DNA of 64,000 nucleotides from Thiolinea sp041395485 (GCA_041395485.1 JAWLAK010000001.1:62001-126000), one strand, 5' to 3'. Positions 17,904-27,143 are shown, counted from the stretch's first letter. A program made the numbers and translations. The notes: a model not told the origin generated them from the sequence alone.

Positions 17904-18861
17904 GGCTTTCATAAATCCCGTCACCATCGGCATCCACCTCAACCTGCAGCAACAGCAGGTATCTGTCCAGATCCAGCGAGTATTGTTCACCCAGCGCTGT
18001 TACTCTTATTTTGCTGTTATTGGCACCTTTCAGCAGCAAGCTACCACTCAGTGGATTGCCGTATGCGTCATAAATAGCTGGTTGCAGGGTGCTAAGATTG
18101 GCACGGCCGTATATACCGTGGTACAGAGTGCCATTTGCCCGGACTGTGTCGTCAACTGCGTAATACTGATTTACCGAGCTGATAAACGTCTGTTTGCCGG
18201 TGCTGATGGTTTGGCGGTGTAGCGTCACGGTGAGCCGGGTGGAGCCGGTGTTGTAATCAACCACTTCATCCAGTGTGCCGACTGCTGTAAAGGGTTCAGC
18301 ACCATTAACCGGAGTTGCCTGCAGGCCGTTATAGCTGATGGTTGCGGAGCTGATTTCGTCAAAAGAGCTGTTGGTGGCATAGATGATCAGGTAGGCATTA
18401 CCGTCAAAAATGTATTCACCAAATTGGCAGTTATGGTAGTTGAGGTTGATTTTGGCTTTCGAGCTGCCGTCCTCAGCGTTGCCGGTAAAGGTAAGTTTGC
18501 CCTCATTTTCACAGTTCTCCGTGCTGTTGACGCTACGCTGCATGTATTGTGTGGGGAGTGCCTGTTGTTTGAGGTGCTGCAGCAGTTTGTTTTGCTCACT
18601 CAGAAAATCATTTCCGGCCAGAGTCATGCTCTGTGTACTGCGGAAGGAAAGTGAGGGCGTTTCAAAGCCCGGCCCGTAAAGCATGCTCAGGTATTCAGCG
18701 GCGTTGCCTGTGTTCAGAGCAGCAAGCGTGCGCTGGCCGGTATAGCTGCTGTTGCCGTCGGCAGGGGTGAAGTCAGAGGTATTGTCGTCATTGCCACCAC
18801 CACCGCAGGCACTGAGTATTAGCGTGGTAAGCAGGCTGGTTATTAATAATCGGGGCTGCAT
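17875..18861 (-). CDS. Hypothetical secreted lipoprotein
   Basis: A 328-aa protein that I do not recognise. The signal ends with the lipobox LSAC19 followed by GGGG, a flexible linker common in surface lipoproteins. The mature part is Ser/Thr/Asn/Gly-rich and looks beta-rich; a short DADGDGIYE stretch near the C-terminus resembles a calcium-binding aspartate loop. It overlaps the 3' end of the LysR gene by 29 bases on the opposite strand. Nothing in the neighbours indicates a function. Confidence 0.65.
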   Translation of the reverse strand: MQPRLLITSLLTTLILSACGGGGNDDNTSDFTPADGNSSYTGQRTLAALNTGNAAEYLSMLYGPGFETPSLSFRSTQSMTLAGNDFLSEQNKLLQHLKQQALPTQYMQRSVNSTENCENEGKLTFTGNAEDGSSKAKINLNYHNCQFGEYIFDGNAYLIIYATNSSFDEISSATISYNGLQATPVNGAEPFTAVGTLDEVVDYNTGSTRLTVTLHRQTISTGKQTFISSVNQYYAVDDTVRANGTLYHGIYGRANLSTLQPAIYDAYGNPLSGSLLLKGANNSKIRVTALGEQYSLDLDRYLLLLQVEVDADGDGIYESLNQSDVDDL

Positions 18862-18952
18862 CTTTGTTATTACCTTGTTCAGTATAAAATTAAGTCACCG
18901 CGCTTAATTTAGCAGCTTGTTTGCAGAAATGCAGTGTTTGTGTGTTTGGTTT

Positions 18953-19570
18953 TTATATGAGCCCCGGAAATCCCTCATACCACTCTGAATGATCGCCTGT
19001 GTAATTATCCATGCCGGGTTTGGTCAGGCAGCCCTTGGGGTTAATGTAGCTGTGGATGGTTTTATCTTTGTTGTGTTCGTGCCAGGTGATGTTAAAGGCG
19101 GCGAGTGACGGGAAGAAGTACAGACCGCAATGTGGCAGGTGGTCATGTATCCACCATGCCAGTGCGCGCCAGTCGCGGCCTTGTTCGTATTGGTCGGCAA
19201 ACCATGGGATTACCACGCTGACGGTGGCGCCCATGTGGTCATTTTTGTCTTTGTAGTCGAAGATGTGTGCGGCGTAGTTGGCTTCATTAGAGGCGCAGCG
19301 CAGGCCTTTTTCGTTGCCGGTTTCGTTGACGGCGGGGGAGCGGTAGCCGGAGAAGATGGTGATGCGGCCGAAGGTGTCGTTCAGGGGTTCCAGGAGTTCT
19401 TTGCACAGGTGTGAGCAGGCTTCTATGGCGAGTTCGGGGTTGTCCGGGATGTTGGGGATGGCGTAGAAGTTGGATATTTCGCTGTAGAGGAAGTCGCGCA
19501 TGTAGAAGGATTTGGAGAGGCGGACTCTGCCGAGGTTTTCCAGTGAGTTGACGGATTGTGGTTTGCGCAT
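18953..19570 (-). CDS. Peptidase M15-like protein linked to the type I restriction locus
   Basis: A 205-aa protein whose centre resembles M15 metallopeptidases (VanY/endolysin fold): FGRITIFSGYRSPAVNE (68-83), then H102-x2-D105, H112-M-G-A and a late W163-H164-E165. In classical M15 enzymes the ligands are HxxxxxxD plus a later His; here the spacing differs and the assignment of ligands is uncertain. There is no signal peptide, so it should stay in the cytoplasm, odd for a wall peptidase. It begins 12 bases after hsdS and is probably in the same transcript. Confidence 0.6.
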   Translation of the reverse strand: MRKPQSVNSLENLGRVRLSKSFYMRDFLYSEISNFYAIPNIPDNPELAIEACSHLCKELLEPLNDTFGRITIFSGYRSPAVNETGNEKGLRCASNEANYAAHIFDYKDKNDHMGATVSVVIPWFADQYEQGRDWRALAWWIHDHLPHCGLYFFPSLAAFNITWHEHNKDKTIHSYINPKGCLTKPGMDNYTGDHSEWYEGFPGLI

Positions 19571-19582
19571 GGTGGCTCCTGT

Positions 19583-20770
19583 TTATAGCTGTCCGGCGAA
19601 GGCTTTTTGGCTTAGGGCGTTGAATAAGCTTTCTGAATTCACTTCTGCAGTATTTGTACTTTTAAAAGATAAACTGAATTTCTGAACTATCTGGTGGAAT
19701 TTTAATAATAAATCCTCACTTGGATTCGGAACTAGAAATTCTTTTAGTTCAACAGGGGATATATGTGGCACAGTTGTTTCAGTTGGACAACAATGCTTTT
19801 CAAATGCTTGAGATTTGATGCAGGCATAAATAAATTCAGCATAAATCATTTTTTTTGGGCGCAGTCTTGCAACCCGTTGTACCAAGTAGGTCTCTCTTTC
19901 TTTCTCATCCCACAGGCATACTTTCAATCCACTTGAGATCCAGGGACGATCCATTGCCAAGATCGTATCTCCACCTTTGAGTCGGTAGTTATCAAGTTTA
20001 TTAAGCCTGTTTTTTCCCCAGAAAGCAGTATCTTTCCAGTCAAAAAAACCTGGTAATGTGTTTGCTCCTCGGCAAAGCCTTACTGCGTTTTCACTATCTT
20101 CAATGTAATCGTTGCTTTTAAAGGCGTTGCCTGTAATGACAGAGGCAAATGAAGTTATTGGTTTCAGGTTCAAACCCTTCGGATTCGTAACCGGATCACC
20201 AAACATATCCAGAAACACCGAACGCAGAAACTCATCAGCCAGTGCGATGGCTTGCTGGCGTTTACGGCGGATGGCATCCGCTTTGTCGAGGATGGCAGCG
20301 ATGCGTTTTTGTTCGGCTAGGGGAGGGAGGGGGATTTCTAATTGCCTCACTATTTCAGAGTTTAGATTTTTAACGACAGCACCTGCTGCCCTTGATGCAA
20401 GTTTATTTTTTATCTCAGATGACCCCAGATAATGATAGAAATAATCCGTATGAATTTGGTCATGCTTTGGACTAAGCACGAGCCATCCATCATGGATACA
20501 ACCTTGTGTTTTTAAGATATAAGGTTTTCCAAAACTCATCGAATTAGTCAGTAAAAAATCTCCTGGAAAAACTTCTCTGGATTTTTTCATCCCCTCTCGT
20601 TTGATTTTCTTGGCAGTTGATTTGATATATTTGGATGAGTCTTTGGTATCACCAATCATTATCCAATTTATGCCATCAGGATCATCCGTAATAAAATCCT
20701 GTATTGGTCTTGGAGAACCTCCTCTTGCGACTTTGAAAACATCATCCAATTTGACGATAGGCCAACTCAC
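19583..20770 (-). CDS. hsdS: Type I restriction-modification specificity subunit
   Basis: HsdS chooses the bipartite DNA target for HsdM and HsdR. The 395-aa chain has two target-recognition domains (about 1-150 and 200-350), each followed by a conserved helical spacer; the first spacer reads PLPPLAEQKRIAAILDKADA. The length is full, so specificity should be intact. It is 37 bases downstream of the XRE gene, which separates it from hsdM. The recognition domains are AT-rich compared with hsdM, common for exchanged specificity domains. Confidence 0.93.
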   Translation of the reverse strand: MSWPIVKLDDVFKVARGGSPRPIQDFITDDPDGINWIMIGDTKDSSKYIKSTAKKIKREGMKKSREVFPGDFLLTNSMSFGKPYILKTQGCIHDGWLVLSPKHDQIHTDYFYHYLGSSEIKNKLASRAAGAVVKNLNSEIVRQLEIPLPPLAEQKRIAAILDKADAIRRKRQQAIALADEFLRSVFLDMFGDPVTNPKGLNLKPITSFASVITGNAFKSNDYIEDSENAVRLCRGANTLPGFFDWKDTAFWGKNRLNKLDNYRLKGGDTILAMDRPWISSGLKVCLWDEKERETYLVQRVARLRPKKMIYAEFIYACIKSQAFEKHCCPTETTVPHISPVELKEFLVPNPSEDLLLKFHQIVQKFSLSFKSTNTAEVNSESLFNALSQKAFAGQL

Positions 20771-20807
20771 AACATCCCCTCCAACTCATCCAAAACTGAG
20801 AACAGAA

Positions 20808-21176
20808 TCATTGGCCAGCCCGATAATCAGCGCGTGGCTCGGCAACCACTGAATCCTGTGGTTCTTCATCCATATCAGAAAAGTTCTTAATCCTCACTTC
20901 TCCATCAGGAAAGCTGGCGATGATTTGCAGCTGCCCGCCCATAGCCTCAATGTGACTACGCAAGGTAGATATATACATATCAGTACGTTGCTCCAGCTTG
21001 GCAATAGCGGGCTGTTGCACACTTAAAATATCAGCCAGTGCCTGTTGGGACAGCCCACGCGCACGCCGTAATTCATGTAACGGCATCTCTGCCAGCAGGG
21101 TTTTCAATTTTGCATCCGAACGCGCCAATGATTCAGGAGACATCTTAGCTGCCAGTTCAGCGAATTTCTTAGCCAT
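20808..21176 (-). CDS. XRE-family antitoxin of a RelE/HigB-type toxin-antitoxin pair
   Basis: A 122-aa DNA-binding protein. The helix-turn-helix is at about 35-85 (LHELRRARGLSQQALADILSVQQPAIAKLE), followed by RTDMYISTLRSHIEAMGG and FPDGEVRIKNF, a pattern I associate with antitoxins encoded directly after a Gp49/RelE-like toxin. Only the last 32 codons of such a toxin remain upstream, overlapping this ATG by eight bases. Alone it may act as an autorepressor, as a regulator of the hsd genes around it, or as an anti-addiction module. Confidence 0.8.
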   Translation of the reverse strand: MAKKFAELAAKMSPESLARSDAKLKTLLAEMPLHELRRARGLSQQALADILSVQQPAIAKLEQRTDMYISTLRSHIEAMGGQLQIIASFPDGEVRIKNFSDMDEEPQDSVVAEPRADYRAGQ

Positions 21177-21267
21177 CGATTAGTCCCTCTTTTTTCAACT
21201 CATTAATATGTTCATCGTACAAACGATCAGCAATAGGAACGTGAACTTCATTACTAAAAACATTCCA
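21169..21267 (-). pseudogene. C-terminal remnant of a RelE/HigB-like toxin
   Basis: Read on the minus strand, the 32 codons before a TAA at 21169-21171 end in PIADRLYDEHINELKKEG, the kind of tail found on Gp49-like RelE/HigB toxins that precede XRE antitoxins. An in-frame stop (21268-21270) lies directly upstream, and hsdM ends 23 bases beyond the remnant, so the catalytic part is gone. The end overlaps the antitoxin start by eight bases, as in intact pairs. It has no start codon of its own. Confidence 0.7.
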
Positions 21268-21290
21268 TCAAAGGAATAATTATAGATAAA

Positions 21291-22877
21291 TTACAGCATT
21301 TGCTCCAGATCATTTAGATCTGACAAAATCTCAGCCTCCAACGCCTTCAACCGCGTCAGAATCTCCTTTGGCGGCTCATACTCCTCCTCCTCATAAACCA
21401 CCTCCTTATACCGGTTAATCGAAAGATCATACTTATTCCCGGCAATCGCCCCTGCCTCCACCACAAACGCCTTAGCCGTCCGATCCCCGAACGCCGCGCC
21501 TATCGCCTCCGCCGCCGCATTTGAATCCACCAGTTTTCGGTACCGCTTCCACTGCCGCAGCGCATCCGGCAAATCATTCGCCGCAATTTTAGTGCGCTTA
21601 TCATCCAGCGAATACCCGTCCGCCTGCAGATCATAAAACCACACCCGCTCCGTATTACCACCCTTGGTAAAAAACAAAATCGCCGTCGATACCCCCGCAT
21701 AAGGCTTAAACACCCCACTCGGCAAACTGACAATCCCCTCCAGCTGATTGTCCTCCAGCAAAGTCCGGCGCAGCTGCTGATGCGCCTTACTCGACCCAAA
21801 CAGCACCCCGTCCGGCACAATCACCGCAGCCCGTCCGCCCAGCTTCAGCATGCGCAGAATATGCGCCACAAACAGCAGCTCAGTCTTCTTGGTTTTCACC
21901 ACCCCCAGCACATCCGGATTAGTATTACTCTCATCCAGAGAACCCTTAAACGGCGGATTCGCCAGCACCACATCGAAGAAATTCTCTTCCTGCGCCGGAT
22001 AATGCTCCTTAACCGACTTATTCAGACTGTCCTGATAATGGATATTCGCGCCACTCACCCCATGCAGCAGCATATTCATACTGGAAACCCGCAGCATGGT
22101 GGTATCAAAATCAAAGCCCCAGAACATATCCTTATTGATGTGTTCGCGATAAGGCTCGAGCAGGTCGCCGGTATACTGCTGATTGCCGTCTTCATCCTCC
22201 AGAATCCCGAACTCACTGGAATGCTGGCGCTTCAGGTATTCCATCGTCCGCGCCAGAAAACCCGCCGTGCCGCAACCCGGATCACACAATGTTTCCGTCG
22301 GCTGCGGATCAATCATTTCTACCATTGCATCAATAATATGGCGCGGGGTGCGGAACTGACCGTTAATCCCCGCCGTGGTCAGCTTACTGAGCAGGTACTC
22401 ATAAATATCGCCCTTGGTATCACTCTGCGTCAGCGGCAGCTTTTCGATCATATCAATCGCAGAAACCAGCACCGACTCGTTCTTGATCTCCAGATCCGCA
22501 TCCTGCATATATTCGCCGATGCTGGCCAGCGCATGCACCACCTTGTTCTCATTCTCCTCACCTTCCACCGCCTCGGTGTTGCCCAGACCGGCAAAGAACG
22601 GGAAAACCCGGCTTTTCAGGTGTGCATGTAACTCCCTGCCTGCCAGATTTTTGAAATTCTTCCAGCGCAATAACTGACCATCCGGCGTATCCGGAAACAG
22701 GCGGTCAAAGTCACCGCCCCGTGCTTTACGCTCGGCCAGGTCTTCCTGCATATCCAGCATGCGTGCAAACATCAGGTAGCTGATCTGCTCAATGACCGTC
22801 AAGGGGTTGGTGATGCCGCCCGTCCAGAATTTTTCCCAGAGTTTATCAATGTCGTTTCTCAGTGCGCCGGTTAGCAT
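21291..22877 (-). CDS. hsdM: Type I restriction-modification N6-adenine methyltransferase subunit
   Basis: HsdM methylates adenine in the sequence selected by HsdS. The 528-aa protein has the HsdM N-terminal helical domain (about 8-140) and the methyltransferase core with motif I D199-P-G-C-G-T and catalytic motif IV N307-P-P-F310. Length is standard. It follows the HNH gene by 49 bases; downstream lie the toxin remnant, the XRE gene and hsdS on the same strand. Confidence 0.95.
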   Translation of the reverse strand: MLTGALRNDIDKLWEKFWTGGITNPLTVIEQISYLMFARMLDMQEDLAERKARGGDFDRLFPDTPDGQLLRWKNFKNLAGRELHAHLKSRVFPFFAGLGNTEAVEGEENENKVVHALASIGEYMQDADLEIKNESVLVSAIDMIEKLPLTQSDTKGDIYEYLLSKLTTAGINGQFRTPRHIIDAMVEMIDPQPTETLCDPGCGTAGFLARTMEYLKRQHSSEFGILEDEDGNQQYTGDLLEPYREHINKDMFWGFDFDTTMLRVSSMNMLLHGVSGANIHYQDSLNKSVKEHYPAQEENFFDVVLANPPFKGSLDESNTNPDVLGVVKTKKTELLFVAHILRMLKLGGRAAVIVPDGVLFGSSKAHQQLRRTLLEDNQLEGIVSLPSGVFKPYAGVSTAILFFTKGGNTERVWFYDLQADGYSLDDKRTKIAANDLPDALRQWKRYRKLVDSNAAAEAIGAAFGDRTAKAFVVEAGAIAGNKYDLSINRYKEVVYEEEEYEPPKEILTRLKALEAEILSDLNDLEQML

Positions 22878-22926
22878 ACGGAGTGGTTCTCCTGGTTATA
22901 TTTTTCAAACATGATTGAGGGGGGGG

Positions 22927-23349
22927 TTAGGTTTTAAGCCCGGGATAATGTTCAATAGAAAGTAATGCTTCGCGTTCCATCTGGCGCTCCAGGTCATTTA
23001 ATTTCAAAACAGCCAGAGTTACTTCACCAATGGAAGTAGTTGCCCTTATCACTGCGCCTTCAAGGTGAAAATGTTCAGACCACTGATCAGTACGTGGGTT
23101 AAACAGGCGGGTCAATTGCCCGTTGCTATCGAGCGAAGCAATATCACTGCCCTTATGAACATTGCAGGGCAGACAGGCCAGGGCGAGGTTGTCTTCAGTG
23201 GTGGCTCCACCGTGTTTTTCACTAATAATATGGTCGATCTGACAACCAAAAAAAGTATCCCGCTCATGAATCAGGCAGTATTCACAGCAATCTGCGGCCC
23301 GCTCTGCGACGTATCGCCGCAGTTTAGCGCGGATGTGTGTGGTGCTCAT
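22927..23349 (-). CDS. HNH endonuclease
   Basis: A 140-aa protein with a complete HNH nuclease core: H40 in CQIDHII, N54 in TTEDNLAL and H65 in NVHKG, framed by a zinc site C22-x2-C25 and C59-x2-C62. It should bind a divalent metal and cut DNA, though neither target nor role is known. Its ATG overlaps the stop of the preceding 77-aa gene by four bases, so the two are translationally coupled. The pair sits between hsdR and hsdM. Confidence 0.85.
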   Translation of the reverse strand: MSTTHIRAKLRRYVAERAADCCEYCLIHERDTFFGCQIDHIISEKHGGATTEDNLALACLPCNVHKGSDIASLDSNGQLTRLFNPRTDQWSEHFHLEGAVIRATTSIGEVTLAVLKLNDLERQMEREALLSIEHYPGLKT

Positions 23350-23579
23350 GAAGCCAGATAACCCGAAGCCTTCGCCTTAGCCAGACGCATGAGGTGTTCT
23401 AATTGCAGATAGTGGTCAAGCTCTGACTGTTCATCAGCTTCCAGTCCTGTGGTTTTACTACGCTGAATCAGGGACATAACGCGCTGTTTAGCATCGTCGG
23501 AAGGCCGGAATGCAACAATGTTACCGGGACTGGTTCCTTTCGCAATGAAATCAATAATTTCTTCATATGCACGCGGCAT
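23346..23579 (-). CDS. Small protein coupled to the HNH endonuclease
   Basis: A 77-aa acidic, mostly helical protein with no named domain that I can assign. Features are IDFIAKGTSPGNIVAFRPS followed by a helical stretch ending ELDHYLQLEHLMRLAKAKA. I recall similar small proteins directly ahead of HNH nuclease genes in other bacteria. The four-base overlap suggests an obligate partner, perhaps a regulator or immunity-type protein for the nuclease; that is inference. It starts 48 bases after hsdR. Confidence 0.6.
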   Translation of the reverse strand: MPRAYEEIIDFIAKGTSPGNIVAFRPSDDAKQRVMSLIQRSKTTGLEADEQSELDHYLQLEHLMRLAKAKASGYLAS

Positions 23580-23627
23580 GGTGTTGTCTCAGTAGTAACT
23601 CAGATGAATAAAGTCTACCACATCTGT

Positions 23628-26600
23628 TTATTCGGGGGAGGCAGGACTATTGGTTTCAGTTCTGATTGATGGTGCTGTTTTCTGAACCTTCAGGAATGGT
23701 CGCAACACCTGCAGCAGATTATCAGCATCAGCGGGAGTGAACACACCATCAATGCCCTGATGGGAAATGCTGATAAACGGAGCTTCGTACAATTTATCGA
23801 CCTCAATACTGCCAAACTGGGCGATATAATTTTTCAGCATATTCATGAACTGAACCTGCTGAGCGGTCAGCTCCGGGTGCTGATGCAGAAATGCTGTAAA
23901 TTGCTGTTCCACCGCTTCAGGCTTAAGCCCGATCAGCTCGCGCAGGGTGATGTCCAGCTGTGCGGCCGTCCTGCCGTAAAATTCATTCAACACATCCAGA
24001 TCTACGCCGGGATTCGAGGTCAGTATGGTGGAAGTCAGCGTTTTTAACTCAACAGCCGCAATCGGCTCATTATTACGGATCTTTTGCAGTACCGGATTAT
24101 CCGCAATCATCTCATCAAGAATATCTTTCAGACGCCGCCGATAAATCATCGCCTCATTCGCACCCGCGATGGTGACTTTACGATCATCCTCCCTGACGCC
24201 GAGATCTTCGGTGCGGGTGTTGGGTGTGGCATACCCCGGCCCTGTTCCGGATTGCCGGTATTTCATAATGCCGCGCAGTTCCGTGCGCACCCGCTCCAGT
24301 GCTTCAATAGTGACTGTATTCCAGAATCCCGCGCTGCGGATTTCAGCGATAATAGCGTCTTTGCGGCGCACCGCCTGAATCGTGATGGCGAGCTTATCGA
24401 CTTCTGCCAGTAACTGGTTTTTCAGCTCCTCAAAGCAGCTTGCCTGTTCCACCAGACAAGTCTGTAATTCGGCAATAAGCTTATCGAACTGGATGGCATG
24501 TTTGTCGCGCAATATCCGGCTGCCCATCAGTGGCGCGATAATGGTTTCCAGCTTATGCCGGGTAGCGGCATCCATCTTCTGCAGCAGCTCCGGCGCTTGT
24601 TGCAGCTGGTGTACCAGGCGCAGCTCGCGTTTTACCGCAATGCTGTCATCCGGCAGGTCATTAATGTCCGCACGGATCAGTTCCAGCGCAGCATCAAAAG
24701 CCTGAGCATGGTTTTTCAGGAGGGCTGTCCCCATCAAGCCAAGCCGCGCCTCAAAAGTGGTTTGCAACAGTGACTTGCCGCCCACATCCTCCGGCTCTTT
24801 GTATTCCTCGTCAAAAAACTCAAAGTTGCCGTAGTGATCAAAAATCACAAACTCGGTTTTGTGTCTGCCGGGGCCGAACAGGTTGCGGCTGAGTCGTGTG
24901 CCGCGTCCGATCATCTGCCAGAATTTTACCCATGAGCGCACAGGCTTGGCGAAGACCAGATTCACGACTTCCGGCACATCAATGCCGGTATCGAGCATAT
25001 CCACCGAAATGGCGATACGAAAGTCATTGTCTGGCTTTTTGAATTCTTTAATCAGGCTGTCCACTTTCGGCACTTTGTTATGAATCACCTTACAAACCCG
25101 GCTGCCGTATTGCGGATACAGTTCGCAGAACATCTTTTCCAGATGTTCGGCATGATCCTGACGCTGGGCAAAAATAATGGTTTTGCCGATCAGTGAGCCG
25201 GTCTCGTCCTTAATGCCGTTGTTAATCAGGTTTTCCAGAATGATCTTATCGGTGGTTGCACTGAAAATTTTGCGGCCAATATCTTTACCGGCAATCGTGG
25301 TGTTTTGCGCTGCTTCTTCACCCAGATCTTCTTCCAGCTGCCTTTTTTGTTCAGCAGACAGGTCGTTGTAATGGATACCGTCGCGCAGAAAGTCAGTAGT
25401 CAGGTCTTTGACCTTAAAGCTGGCCAGATAGGGTGGCTCGTTGTTAATCGCATCATCCAGCCCGAATTCAAAGGTCGGGTCAGTGGTTTCACAACCGAAC
25501 ATGGCAAACGTATTGCGGCTGATGAATTTTACCGGCGTGGCAGTCAGACCGATTTGCAGCGCGTCAAAGTAATCGAATAGGTCGCGGTATTTATTGTAAA
25601 TACTGCGGTGCGACTCATCAGCAATAATCAGGTCGAAAAAGCCCACATCCAGCTGTGCAAAGCGGTTCATCATACCGGGGTAGGTGGCAATATAAACCCG
25701 TGAGGTCTGATCCGGCTGACGGGTTTCACCGATCACACAGCGGGGTTCACTGGGTAAATATTGCCGGAATGCTTCGTCGGCCTGTGTGCGCAGTTCTTTG
25801 CGGTCACATAAAAAAAGCACGCGCTTGACCCAGCCGCTTCTGAGCAATAACTCTGTTAATGCGATTGCTACGCGGGTTTTGCCGGTACCGGTCGCCTGAA
25901 TAATCAGTGCCCTGCGGCGTTGGTTCTGAAAGTGACGCGCAACGGTTTTAATGGCCTCAATCTGATACGGTCGGTCGGCAATCTTTAACTCCGGATTATG
26001 TTTTTCCAGCTCGGCACTGCGGTAGTGGCGCTGGTAAATCAGTTGTTCGAGGCTGTCCTTGCTATACAGACCGTAAACCGGGCGGTAGGTATTGTACTGG
26101 TGATCGTCCCAGATGAAGGTTTCGTAGCCATTGGTGTAGAAAATCACCGGGCGCTGATAGCCCATGTTTTCCAGTGCATCGGCATACAGGCGGGCCTGCT
26201 CACGTCCGGCCTGCAGGCTGGTATTGCCTGATCTTTTCGCTTCGATGACTGCCAGCGGGTGGCCGTTGTTGCCCCATAGCACATAGTCAACCCTTCCTTT
26301 ACCGGACACATTATCCGGAAAGTTCACCGGAAACTCGATGTCAACCTGCTGCTTGTTTTGCACATCCCAACCCGCCTGCAGCAGCATGGCATCAATCAGC
26401 TGCGCGCGCGTTTTGGCCTCATCCCACTGCAGGGAGTCTGCCACCTGTTGGCTGGCCTGTTGCCGGGCTTGCGTCTCCGCCTCTTCCGGTGGTGTGTACT
26501 GCTCACTGTTTTGCGCCCGTGCCTTTTCCAGTTCATCCAGTACAACCTGCATCTCGTCTTGCTGTTGTTTCAGCGTTTTTTCATAGCTGCTGACGGATTG

Positions 26601-27044
26601 CTTCAGGTGTTTTAGTTCGGTACGGGGATCGACAGGGTCACAAAAAGCCGGCATGGCGGCCTGCCTGATACCGTAATATTTGATGCCCATGTACATTGCC
26701 AGCTGATGGGCTGTTTTCAGCGCAGACAGGGCGATACCGGGATTGCCGGTCGCGCCGTGTGCAGTGTCATTGCCTTGTTTGCGCAGATAATCAATCTGAT
26801 AAACCAGCCTTCTGTCGAGGCAGTCTTCGAATACCGGATTTTTCAGCAGCTCATAGAAACTGGCATTAGGAACGCGGGGCAGACGTTCTGCCGCATAAAT
26901 GGCTTTGGTGATTTCTTCTGCAAAACCACGCAAACGGGTGAGCGTGCTGCCCGGGTCAATAAACAACACAGATTCAGCCAACCGGCCCAGGTTGGCGAGG
27001 ACTTTATTTTCTGTGTGCAGAAACTCAAAGTTGCTCGGTTGCAT
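23628..27044 (-). CDS. hsdR: Type I restriction endonuclease subunit R (EcoEI-like)
   Basis: HsdR is the translocating and cutting subunit of the type I complex. The 1138-aa chain has a DUF4145-like N-terminus (about 1-130), a coiled segment (140-180), the HSDR_N nuclease with D253 and E268-A-K270, a superfamily 2 motor with Walker A T385-G-T-G-K-T390 and D476-E-S-H479, the helicase C half, and an EcoEI-type C-terminal domain. All catalytic motifs are present. It is the first gene of the hsdR-77aa-HNH-hsdM-XRE-hsdS-M15 run. Confidence 0.95.
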   Translation of the reverse strand: MQPSNFEFLHTENKVLANLGRLAESVLFIDPGSTLTRLRGFAEEITKAIYAAERLPRVPNASFYELLKNPVFEDCLDRRLVYQIDYLRKQGNDTAHGATGNPGIALSALKTAHQLAMYMGIKYYGIRQAAMPAFCDPVDPRTELKHLKQSVSSYEKTLKQQQDEMQVVLDELEKARAQNSEQYTPPEEAETQARQQASQQVADSLQWDEAKTRAQLIDAMLLQAGWDVQNKQQVDIEFPVNFPDNVSGKGRVDYVLWGNNGHPLAVIEAKRSGNTSLQAGREQARLYADALENMGYQRPVIFYTNGYETFIWDDHQYNTYRPVYGLYSKDSLEQLIYQRHYRSAELEKHNPELKIADRPYQIEAIKTVARHFQNQRRRALIIQATGTGKTRVAIALTELLLRSGWVKRVLFLCDRKELRTQADEAFRQYLPSEPRCVIGETRQPDQTSRVYIATYPGMMNRFAQLDVGFFDLIIADESHRSIYNKYRDLFDYFDALQIGLTATPVKFISRNTFAMFGCETTDPTFEFGLDDAINNEPPYLASFKVKDLTTDFLRDGIHYNDLSAEQKRQLEEDLGEEAAQNTTIAGKDIGRKIFSATTDKIILENLINNGIKDETGSLIGKTIIFAQRQDHAEHLEKMFCELYPQYGSRVCKVIHNKVPKVDSLIKEFKKPDNDFRIAISVDMLDTGIDVPEVVNLVFAKPVRSWVKFWQMIGRGTRLSRNLFGPGRHKTEFVIFDHYGNFEFFDEEYKEPEDVGGKSLLQTTFEARLGLMGTALLKNHAQAFDAALELIRADINDLPDDSIAVKRELRLVHQLQQAPELLQKMDAATRHKLETIIAPLMGSRILRDKHAIQFDKLIAELQTCLVEQASCFEELKNQLLAEVDKLAITIQAVRRKDAIIAEIRSAGFWNTVTIEALERVRTELRGIMKYRQSGTGPGYATPNTRTEDLGVREDDRKVTIAGANEAMIYRRRLKDILDEMIADNPVLQKIRNNEPIAAVELKTLTSTILTSNPGVDLDVLNEFYGRTAAQLDITLRELIGLKPEAVEQQFTAFLHQHPELTAQQVQFMNMLKNYIAQFGSIEVDKLYEAPFISISHQGIDGVFTPADADNLLQVLRPFLKVQKTAPSIRTETNSPASPE

Positions 27045-27143
27045 CAGTTCATTATCCGTTTGTAGTTCACCCCGGCAAAAGTGCGCTACATTATTCTACT
27101 TGATATTTTTTTATCCGGTGCTGTTAAGTTGCAGGCCGGTGAT

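Noticed and set aside
21780..22631. 283-codon open frame opposite hsdM
   Set aside because: A shadow of the hsdM reading frame; composition rich in His, Arg and Gln as expected from antisense of a real gene.
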